A stretch of DNA of 64,000 bases, taken from Cognatundibacterium crateris (GTDB lineage: Bacteria > Pseudomonadota > Gammaproteobacteria > Burkholderiales > Burkholderiaceae_D). The notes under the pieces are model-generated. The model had not been told where the DNA came from, did not search any database, and was given only the letters and a program-made list of their open reading frames with translations. Position numbers and translations under genes: made by a program. The stretch covers positions 124,001 to 188,000 of the forward strand of contig NZ_JAABOS010000003.1 of assembly GCF_010078235.1 (NCBI RefSeq), written 5' to 3'. The stretch's first letter is position 1. Every line of letters starts with the position of its first letter. Shown one piece after another: positions 27,186 through 34,295 of the stretch.

Positions 27186-27349
27186 GTCGACTCCATTCAG
27201 GAAGCCCACAGTAGGCGCCGCGGGCATGGCAAAACAATATTTTTTGCTTTACTGCACCTGCTGTCACCACCTGTCTGCCAGGATAAGTCCGCTGATACGT
27301 GGTGTTATTGGAGTAAGTATAACCTAGCTGCTCTCAGGAAATGTGGCGT

Positions 27350-28624
27350 TTAAGCAAATCTTCGGGCTGCATCCAGAGCTAATCCGGCACCGATGCTGCC
27401 GAACAAATCGCCTTCTACGCTGCGTGCATGCGGCACGACGGCGCTGATTTGCTGGCGTAATCCGCGCACACCGCTGGAACCACCGGTGAAAAACACGGTA
27501 TCGACCTGATCCGGACGTATGCCCGCCATCGTGATGACCTGCCCGACAGTCGCGGCAATCTGGCTGCCCAGACTGTGTACCGATTGCTGGAAGCTGGCCT
27601 GGTCCAGCTCCAATACACAAGACTGATCCGACTGCTTGCTGCGCAAACGGTCCAGTTCCAGCCGGATCTGGTCCTGGTCAGACAACATGATCTTGGCGCT
27701 TTCCGCCTGTATCGCCAGCCAGTGACCATCGCGGTAGTCGACCAGATTGAGCAGACGTTCGAACGCTGCTTTGGTGGCCGGTTCGCGGATATCGCGGTAG
27801 ACGTCCTGCAATTCGCGCCAGATTTTCTGGGTATAAACCAGATTGATGGTGTGCCAGGTCGCCAGATTGAAGTAATAACCGGAAGGGATATCACTGGCAT
27901 TACCCAGTCGTCCGCCCAGACCCAGCAGTGGCATCAGATGCGCCAGGCTCAGGTATTTATCGAAATCGGTACCGCCCAGATGGACACCGGCATTGGCCAG
28001 AATGTCATCGCGCCGGTCGCTCAGATGCGCGCGTTGCGGCGACAGCCGGACCAGGGAAAAGTCTGAGGTACCGCCGCCTATATCGGCAATCAAGACCAGC
28101 TGTTCGCGGTCTATGCGCGATTCATAATCAAACGCAGCCGCAATCGGCTCAAACTGGAAGTGGATGTCTTTAAAGCCCGCTGCGCGCGCGATCTGCTCCA
28201 GCGTATCCTGTGCCAGCTGGTCAGCCGCCGGATTATCGTCGATAAAGTGGACCGGACGACCCAGTACCACCTGGCTGAAGCTTTGGCCAGCGCTGCGCTC
28301 AGCACGCTGTTTTAATTCAGCGATGAACTGGCCCAGCAGATTGCGGAAGGCCACCGACTTCCCCTGTACTTCAGTCTGACCATCCATCAGGGAGGTGCCG
28401 AGCAGGCTTTTCATTGAGCGCATCAGCCGGCCTTCGGTACCTGCCAGATAGCTGGCCAGCGCAGCGCGACCATATTGAATCTGATCTTCTTCGGCATCGA
28501 AAAACACCACCGAAGGCAAGGTGACTTTATCTTCTTCCAGCGTCAGCATTGCGGCCTGACCGGCTTGCAGCCAGCCTACCGTTGAATTCGAGGTACCAAA
28601 ATCTACACCACAAGCTTGCGACAT
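27350..28624 (-). CDS. yegD: YegD-type Hsp70-family protein
   Basis: About 424 residues starting MSQACGVDFGTSNST, the phosphate-1 loop of the actin/Hsp70 ATPase fold. Other ATPase motifs: VLIADIGGGTSDFSLV (phosphate 2) and VFFTGGSSGVRGLR (adenosine motif). It lacks the substrate-binding and lid domains of DnaK, as YegD proteins do, so it is an ATPase-domain-only Hsp70 relative of unknown client. The next gene on the same strand (REC-DUF3369) starts about 165 bp after its stop; upstream lies paeA, 58 bp away and also on the same strand. Confidence 0.88.
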   Translation of the reverse strand: MSQACGVDFGTSNSTVGWLQAGQAAMLTLEEDKVTLPSVVFFDAEEDQIQYGRAALASYLAGTEGRLMRSMKSLLGTSLMDGQTEVQGKSVAFRNLLGQFIAELKQRAERSAGQSFSQVVLGRPVHFIDDNPAADQLAQDTLEQIARAAGFKDIHFQFEPIAAAFDYESRIDREQLVLIADIGGGTSDFSLVRLSPQRAHLSDRRDDILANAGVHLGGTDFDKYLSLAHLMPLLGLGGRLGNASDIPSGYYFNLATWHTINLVYTQKIWRELQDVYRDIREPATKAAFERLLNLVDYRDGHWLAIQAESAKIMLSDQDQIRLELDRLRSKQSDQSCVLELDQASFQQSVHSLGSQIAATVGQVITMAGIRPDQVDTVFFTGGSSGVRGLRQQISAVVPHARSVEGDLFGSIGAGLALDAARRFA

Positions 28625-28682
28625 GAAAAACATCCTGAAAAAACGAAAACGCCGTCAGGGAAAAGCCTGGCGGCGTGGAAAA

Positions 28683-29996
28683 TTAAGATTCGGGGGTGAC
28701 TGGCGGCGCATTGGTACGCACCACCAGCAATTGATCAATCCGGTAATGGTCGATATCAACCACTTCAAATTTGTACGCGCCTACCATCACGAAATCAGTC
28801 CGTTTCGGAATTTTTTTCAGCATCGTCATCATGAAGCCCGCAATAGTCTCATAGCTGCCCTGTTCCGGCAAGCTGTCGATATCCAGCGCACGGCACACAT
28901 CCTCTATGGTGGTGGCGCCATCGATGAGCCAGGAGTGACTGTCGCGCTGGACGATCTGATCTTCCAGGAAAGGATGAACCAGATTGCCCATCAGGGTACT
29001 CAGCACATCATTGAGCGTGATCACCCCCACCACCAGCGCATATTCATTGAGGATCACTGCGAAATCTTCGCGCGTGCCTTTGAATTGCTCCAGCATCTCA
29101 GACAAGGTCAGCGAATCGGGTACCGCCAGCGCGGTGCGCAGCGATAACTCCTGTACCTTAGTGAAGGGCTGATTGGTCAGCACGCGTTTCAGTATGTCTT
29201 TGGATTCTACATAACCGACCACATTATCGATATGACCGTCACACACCAAAAATTTAGTATGCGGATGTTCCGCGATTTTCTGGCGTATCACGACATCGCT
29301 GTCCTGTAGCGTAAAAAACACAATACTGTCGCGTTGCGACATGGCCGAAGGTACTGTGCGGCTTTCCAGTTCGAATACATTGCCTATCATGTGGTGCTCA
29401 CGCGCCTGCAGCACCCCGGCTTCCGCACCCGCATCCACCATGGCATAGATTTCATCCGGCGTGATTTGTTCATCACGCTCGGTCGGCAAATTCAGGATAT
29501 TAAAAATCAGATTGGACAAGCCATTGAAGACCCAGACCAGTGGCTTGAATAAGCGGACTGACAGCATCATCGGTGTCACGATCATGACTGCGACACGCTC
29601 AGGCGCGATCATTGCGAGTTTTTTTGGGATCAGGTCGGCAAACAGAATAAATACTGAGGTCACGAACAAGAAGGAAGTCAGGAAGCTGGCTGTATTGACC
29701 CAGCTGTCATGACCAAATACCGATTGAAATATCGTTTCCAGATAAGGGGTCAGCGCCTGTTCACCCAGAATACCACCGAGTATCGCGACACCATTCAAAC
29801 CGATCTGAACCACGGTAAAGAAATGGCCGGGCTCCTGTTGTAACTGTAAGACCTTGCTGGCGCGTTGCTCACCTTCCGCTTCCAGCACCTGCAATTTCCC
29901 TTTGCGGGCGGCGGCCAGCGAAATCTCGGACATGGAAAAAAACGCGCTGATCACCACCAACAGGGCAATCACCAGAAAATGATCGAATAATGCCAT
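28683..29996 (-). CDS. paeA: CNNM/CorC-family membrane protein, PaeA (YtfL)-like
   Basis: A 437-residue protein: an N-terminal DUF21/CNNM membrane domain with four helices (SAFFSMSEISLAAARKGKL, FFTVVQIGLNGVAILGGILG, VFILFADLIPKKLAMIAPE), a pair of CBS domains (about 215-330) and a C-terminal CorC_HlyC domain (SWLIDGATTIEDV, YKFEVVDIDHYRIDQLLV). I recall E. coli PaeA as nearly superimposable in these segments; PaeA is linked to putrescine and cadaverine export, and the wider family to magnesium and cobalt efflux. AAGGAG precedes the ATG. It lies 58 bp upstream of yegD and may be co-transcribed. Confidence 0.85.
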   Translation of the reverse strand: MALFDHFLVIALLVVISAFFSMSEISLAAARKGKLQVLEAEGEQRASKVLQLQQEPGHFFTVVQIGLNGVAILGGILGEQALTPYLETIFQSVFGHDSWVNTASFLTSFLFVTSVFILFADLIPKKLAMIAPERVAVMIVTPMMLSVRLFKPLVWVFNGLSNLIFNILNLPTERDEQITPDEIYAMVDAGAEAGVLQAREHHMIGNVFELESRTVPSAMSQRDSIVFFTLQDSDVVIRQKIAEHPHTKFLVCDGHIDNVVGYVESKDILKRVLTNQPFTKVQELSLRTALAVPDSLTLSEMLEQFKGTREDFAVILNEYALVVGVITLNDVLSTLMGNLVHPFLEDQIVQRDSHSWLIDGATTIEDVCRALDIDSLPEQGSYETIAGFMMTMLKKIPKRTDFVMVGAYKFEVVDIDHYRIDQLLVVRTNAPPVTPES

Positions 29997-30019
29997 TCTG
30001 ACTCCTTGTAAACTATGCT

Positions 30020-30055
30020 GCTATAGCATCAGCTGTTGCATCAGCTATTGCATCA
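30020..30055. repeat. three 12-bp tandem units upstream of paeA
   Basis: GCTATAGCATCA, GCTGTTGCATCA and GCTATTGCATCA follow one another just upstream of the paeA ribosome-binding site, within the 238-bp gap between paeA and the divergent MFS gene. It may be a promoter-proximal spacer able to change length, or an operator array. Confidence 0.55.
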
Positions 30056-30234
30056 TATACTATCGTGTTGTCATTATGACCGACGCAACAGCGTCGTCGC
30101 CAGCATGCTGGCTACTGGCCTGAGCTGCCTGAGCACCCCCAATTTGCGCTAAATTTGCTTTTTCTTACCTTATATTGCCTTATTGTTCCTTTTTCCCGCC
30201 CGCCTGGCACGGGTATTTTCTGAAAGTGTTCTGC

Positions 30235-31479
30235 ATGACTTCACCTACTGCACAGGATAGCGCTGCCCTGGCACCGAATGTCCGTTTTGTATTGCTGACT
30301 GTATTTCTGGATATTCTGGGGATAGGTTTGATCATCCCGGTGTTGCCAGCTCTGGTGGCCACATTTCATTTACCAGCGGATCAGCAGGCTTACTGGTATG
30401 GACTGATCGTGGCGGCGTATGGTTTGATGCAGTTTTTCTTTGCGCCGCTGATCGGCGCCCTGAGTGACCGCTACGGCCGGCGTCCGGTATTGCTGACCTG
30501 CGTATTCGGACTGGGCCTGAATTTTTTACTGATGCCACTGGCCGCCAATGTGAGCTGGTTGCTGCTGATCCGCGCGCTGGGCGGTGTCACTGCGGGCAAT
30601 CTGTCGGTGGCCAGTGCCTATATCGCCGATGTCTCCACGCCGGAAAATCGCAGTAAGGCGCTAGGGAAAATCGGCGCCATGTTCGGACTCGGCTTTATCT
30701 GTGGACCGGTCATCGGCGGGGTGCTGGGCGAAATTGACGTGCACTATCCTTTCTTCCTGGCCGCAGCAGTATCGATGGGCAATGTGTTGTACGGTTACCT
30801 GGCTTTGCCGGAATCGCTGCCGCAGACCCAGCGCAAGCCGTTCACATTCAAGTCCGCCAATCCTTTTTCCGGTTTGCTGGGTCTCGCACATCTGCGTGAT
30901 GTCGGTGGCCTGATCTGGGTCTATGCGTTGTTCAATTTTGCCCAGTTCACGCTGCAAACCACCTGGGTATTATCGACTCAGCTGCGCTTTGGCTGGACGC
31001 CGCTGCAAAATGGACTATCGCTGTTTATGGTCGGCGTTTCCGCTGTACTCATGCAAGGCGTGTTACTGGGTGCGTATACCAAGCGGGTCGGCGATGAAAA
31101 AGCGGTGCAGTACGGCTTGATGTCTTCTTGTGTCGCGTTGACCCTATACGGGCTGGCGACCGAAGGCTGGATGATGTATGTGCTGATACTGTGTAATTTG
31201 CTCGCGTTTGCTGCCGGTCCGGCTTTGCAGGCGATTTTTTCCAGGGCGGTGGATGCCAGTTCTCAAGGCATGGCGATGGGCTCTTTAAGTTCCCTGGCCA
31301 GCGTGATGAGTGTCACTGCTACGCTGGCAGGCAATAACCTGCTGGGCTATGTCAGCCATGCGCCTAAGCACAGCTGGACACTGGGCGCACCGTTTTTCAT
31401 GGCAGCAGCGGTACAGCTGCTGGCCTTGTTGCTGGCAACCCGCTATCTGCGTCGCAAGCGTGTCGTAGCGAATGCGTAA
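30235..31479 (+). CDS. MFS drug-efflux transporter of the TetA type
   Basis: About 414 residues with 12 predicted helices. The loop between helices 2 and 3 carries the MFS motif GALSDRYGRRPVLL, and helix 5 carries a GPVIGG-type antiporter motif (GFICGPVIGGVLG). These place it with TetA/MdtG-like proton-coupled exporters. FLDILGIGLIIPVLPALV at the start matches Tet(A)-class proteins. The start MTSPTAQD is chosen because the frame upstream is not conserved; the ribosome-binding site is weak. No TetR-type regulator is adjacent. Substrate unknown; tetracycline resistance should not be assumed. Confidence 0.87.
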   Translation: MTSPTAQDSAALAPNVRFVLLTVFLDILGIGLIIPVLPALVATFHLPADQQAYWYGLIVAAYGLMQFFFAPLIGALSDRYGRRPVLLTCVFGLGLNFLLMPLAANVSWLLLIRALGGVTAGNLSVASAYIADVSTPENRSKALGKIGAMFGLGFICGPVIGGVLGEIDVHYPFFLAAAVSMGNVLYGYLALPESLPQTQRKPFTFKSANPFSGLLGLAHLRDVGGLIWVYALFNFAQFTLQTTWVLSTQLRFGWTPLQNGLSLFMVGVSAVLMQGVLLGAYTKRVGDEKAVQYGLMSSCVALTLYGLATEGWMMYVLILCNLLAFAAGPALQAIFSRAVDASSQGMAMGSLSSLASVMSVTATLAGNNLLGYVSHAPKHSWTLGAPFFMAAAVQLLALLLATRYLRRKRVVANA

Positions 31480-31559
31480 AGGCGGTTTCGCTGCTGAGTG
31501 TTTGTGCTGAGTGAGCGAAGAGAAGGATGAAATTCAGATAAATTTTTGACAAAAATAAG

Positions 31560-31589
31560 CAGGCTAGCCAGAATGGGCAGCCTGTTTTT
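31560..31589 (+). terminator. probable terminator after the MFS gene
   Basis: CAGGCT and AGCCTG arms around a 13-base loop, followed by five T residues. The stem is short (six pairs). It ends only 15 bases before the start codon of the next gene. Confidence 0.6.
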
Positions 31590-31604
31590 GTCTTTGTGAA
31601 TAAG

Positions 31605-32225
31605 ATGCCCATCAAGTCTGATTTCATCCATCTGTGCCAGCGGGGTTTGCTGCTCTGTTTCTTATTGCCCGGTTTGCTGACTGCGTGTTCCAGTCCGTAT
31701 TCCCGCTTGCATTACCAGTCGGATTGTTCCGCTACGTTTTCCCAGCAAGCGATCAACTGGAGTTTTATCAATCAGGTGCATGGCGCTAAACGAAAATGGC
31801 TGATCGACCCCAGCGGCATACAGACCCAGGATGAGGCGATCCGGGTAGCAAGCACACTCGCACCCCTGTTTTTGTTGGATAGTTACGCGATCAGGCCGGA
31901 ACCGGTTTCCGGTTATTACGCGGCTTCGGCATACAGAACTTTGTTCACTGCCAAAGGCGCGGCAACCCCATTTCGCGCCGGACCGTTTCCGGGTGGTGAC
32001 ACGAAGATGCAGCGCAGCGGGTTCAGTCGTGCTTATGACTGGCAGTTTGTGAGCCCGAATGCACTTCATGTCTCGCTCGATTTTTTCGACAAAGATGCGC
32101 AACAGATACACACGGATCGCATCGTTCTGCTTGGCAGGGATAGTTTGTGGCAGTTTGACGGTTATGCCGATACCGGGCGGACCACCCGGCCGTATCAGGC
32201 ACGCAGCAGTTATTGCAGCTTATAA
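31605..32225 (+). CDS. orphan lipoprotein
   Basis: About 206 residues with a lipoprotein signal (LLLCFLLPGLLTAC, lipobox L-T-A-C). The mature part has no recognised domain; notable features are YAIRPEPVSGYYAASAYR in the middle and a C-terminal Cys (SSYCSL) that could pair with an earlier Cys (QSDCSA). The start is the ATG at 31605 or an in-frame GTG nine bases upstream; no ribosome-binding sequence is visible because the gene begins right behind the upstream terminator. It may be translated weakly or from a leaderless message. Function unknown. Confidence 0.65.
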   Translation: MPIKSDFIHLCQRGLLLCFLLPGLLTACSSPYSRLHYQSDCSATFSQQAINWSFINQVHGAKRKWLIDPSGIQTQDEAIRVASTLAPLFLLDSYAIRPEPVSGYYAASAYRTLFTAKGAATPFRAGPFPGGDTKMQRSGFSRAYDWQFVSPNALHVSLDFFDKDAQQIHTDRIVLLGRDSLWQFDGYADTGRTTRPYQARSSYCSL

Positions 32226-32260
32226 GGTGTGAGCGTGGCAGCGTTTAGCCACCAAAACGA

Positions 32261-32292
32261 AAAAAAAAGCGGATCAACCGATCCGCTTTTTT
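32261..32292 (+). terminator. strong rho-independent terminator
   Basis: Eight A residues, AGCGGATC-AACC-GATCCGCT perfect stem, then T-run. It terminates the orphan lipoprotein gene. Repeat copy B begins 12 bases further on. Confidence 0.93.
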
Positions 32293-32304
32293 GTTGGTAC
32301 AGCG

Positions 32305-32573
32305 AGGGCCTGTTAACCTTTAAATTACGTGTGCGAAAGGGGTAAAACAGTTGCAGGGCTAGGCGCAGCCCGCGCAGCAGTGTGATCACTGTCAGCGGGA
32401 TGCAACAACGCCATGCGGCTGTTTTACCCCTTTCCCTCCGGGTTCAAGCCAAAACCCGTGCTGGACTGCGTTGCGTGTCTTGTCAGGGGCACCAGCCCTG
32501 ACTGCGACACGCGCCTTGCCAGCCCACGTTTTGGCTTGAACGCATCTCGCAATTTAAAGGTTAACAGGCCCTA
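32305..32573. repeat. 269-bp palindromic element, copy B of the AGGGCCTGTTAAC family
   Basis: Ends AGGGCCTGTTAACCTTTAAA and complement, with the same two nested palindromes as copy A at 20253-20522. Base differences are few and several are compensatory: the outer pair is AAC-CTTTAA with TTAAAGG-TT here against AAC-ATTTAA with TTAAATG-TT there, and CAAGCC/GGCTTG here against CAAACC/GGTTTG there. It lies between a terminator and the 3' end of dctA. Confidence 0.82.
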
Positions 32574-32577
32574 GATT

Positions 32578-33900
32578 TCAACGCACGTTCATCTGCTGAG
32601 GATGACGGTCGTGCATCGCTTCGTAGTCGGTATCGGCGACCGGAGATGGTGCGTCCAGTTCCGCATTTAAGGTTTGCATATTCACGTCATTGCCCCACTT
32701 GCCGACCACGATAGTCGCCACACCGTTGCCGATCAGGTTAGTCAGTGCGCGTGCTTCAGACATGAAGCGATCGATACCCAGTATCAGCGCCAGGCCAGCC
32801 ACCGGTATGCCGCCAACTGCCGACAAAGTCGCTGCCAGTACGATAAAGCCACTGCCGGTAATACCTGCTGCGCCTTTAGAAGTCAGCAACAATACCGCCA
32901 GCAAGGTCAGCTGCTGCATCAGTGACATCGGTGTGTCCGTCGCCTGTGCAATAAATACCGCTGCCATGGTCAGATAAATCGAGGTGCCATCCAGGTTAAA
33001 CGAGTAACCGGTAGGGATCACCAGACCAACGACAGATTTTTTCACGCCCAGTTTTTCCAGTTTGGCGATGATGCCTGGCAGGGCTGATTCAGAAGAGGAA
33101 GTGCCGAGTACGATCAGCAATTCTTCTTTGATGTACTTGATGAATTTCCAGATGCTGAAGCCATGCACGGCGGCGATGGTGCCGAGTACTACAAAAATAA
33201 ACAGCAGGCAGGTCACATAGAAGCTCGCCATCAGACTCGCCAGCGACAGCAACGAGGCGATGCCGAACTTACCAATCGTGAATGCCATCGCGCCGAAAGC
33301 ACCGATAGGAGCGACTTTCATGATGTAGCCGATGATCACGAACAGCACATGCGAGAACTTTTCTATGCAATCAAAAATCAGGGTGCCACGGCCACCAAAA
33401 CGGTGCAGCGCGAAACCAAAGAACACGGAAATTAACAGTACCTGCAGGATTTCACCCTTAGCAAATGCATCGACAAAAGTCGTCGGGATCAGCGCCATCA
33501 GGAATTCCACTGTGGTCTGCATCTTGCCAGGTGCCGTGTAAGCCGCGATTTCTTTGGTGTTGAGGCTGTGCGGATCGATATGCATGCCTGCGCCGGGTTG
33601 CCAGAAATTGACGACCACCAGACCCACAATCAGGGCTAAGGTACTGACGACTTCAAAGTACAGCAAAGCCATACCGCCAGTCTTACCGACTTTTTTCATG
33701 TCTTCCATACCGGCGATACCCACCACCACGGTACAGAAAATAATCGGCGCGATCATCATCTTGATCAGCTTGATGAAGGCATCACCTAGCGGCTTTAAAG
33801 AAGCGCCGGTTTCAGGATAATAGTGACCAACCAGCACACCGATGATGATGGCTGAGATCACCTGAAAATACAGGGATTTATAAATGGGTTGCGATTGCAT
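32578..33900 (-). CDS. dctA: C4-dicarboxylate:cation symporter DctA
   Basis: A 440-residue symporter of the glutamate/aspartate transporter fold with eight helices and two re-entrant hairpins. Family marks: [24 protein letters not shown] at the start, then [11 protein letters not shown] (the serine-rich first hairpin tip) and a substrate-binding region with [13 protein letters not shown]. Also visible are [20 protein letters not shown] and [23 protein letters not shown]. It imports succinate, fumarate and malate with protons or sodium. GGGAG lies before the ATG chosen here. No DctBD pair is adjacent. Repeat copy B starts five bases after its stop. Confidence 0.95.
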   Translation of the reverse strand: MQSQPIYKSLYFQVISAIIIGVLVGHYYPETGASLKPLGDAFIKLIKMMIAPIIFCTVVVGIAGMEDMKKVGKTGGMALLYFEVVSTLALIVGLVVVNFWQPGAGMHIDPHSLNTKEIAAYTAPGKMQTTVEFLMALIPTTFVDAFAKGEILQVLLISVFFGFALHRFGGRGTLIFDCIEKFSHVLFVIIGYIMKVAPIGAFGAMAFTIGKFGIASLLSLASLMASFYVTCLLFIFVVLGTIAAVHGFSIWKFIKYIKEELLIVLGTSSSESALPGIIAKLEKLGVKKSVVGLVIPTGYSFNLDGTSIYLTMAAVFIAQATDTPMSLMQQLTLLAVLLLTSKGAAGITGSGFIVLAATLSAVGGIPVAGLALILGIDRFMSEARALTNLIGNGVATIVVGKWGNDVNMQTLNAELDAPSPVADTDYEAMHDRHPQQMNVR

Positions 33901-34295
33901 GACTAGTCTCCCTATCACGGAAATGGTGTCTTGGTTTGAATAGACCCAAACTATGATTTTGTTGTTGTTGATGCGAGTCTAGTATTCAGAAATTTCACTA
34001 TTGCGGCAATTGTGGCTTTCCACACACCTGAAATAAGGACTGGCCATTTCGAATCTAGTGGGAATGCAGGAAGAGCGCATTAAAAAAATATTTTCTATAT
34101 AATTATTTCAACACGGATCAGTGTCGGAAAAATAGGTTCTTTTCGTATCGTTAATACGGAGCGTAAATGTATTTTTTCTAATCGTGTTACTTCGTGTAAA
34201 TGTAGTTAGTTAATGGTTGTAAATTAAATAATTAAATAATTAAATAATTAAATAATTAAATAAATAATTAAATAAATAATACAAGGAATGTAAGG
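33901..34295. promoter_or_regulatory. A+T-rich divergent gap between dctA and the TonB receptor
   Basis: A 395-bp gap whose right half is strongly A+T-rich. It contains a short perfect palindrome (ATTGCGGCAAT, about 34003-34013), poly-A/T stretches and the 8-bp tandem tract at 34224-34279. AAGGA lies eight bases before the receptor ATG. No gene seen. Confidence 0.5.
34224..34279. repeat. TTAAATAA octamer tandem repeat upstream of the TonB receptor
   Basis: Five perfect consecutive units of TTAAATAA (34224-34263), ATAA, one more unit (34268-34275) and ATAA. The tract ends four bases before the ribosome-binding sequence of the receptor gene. It is a plausible slipped-strand site, but being A+T-only it could also be a UP element or a spacer. 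Confidence 0.85.

Noticed and set aside
30235-31479. A tetracycline-resistance determinant.
   Set aside because: The MFS family fits, but there is no TetR gene and the family also exports many unrelated compounds, so the specific call is not supported.
34224-34279. The A+T-rich octamers as a replication origin.
   Set aside because: No DnaA boxes or replication genes are near; the tract lies against a receptor gene leader.
33901-34295. A sigma-54 promoter for dctA.
   Set aside because: A GG/GC pair is visible, but its spacing is two bases too long for the -24/-12 consensus.
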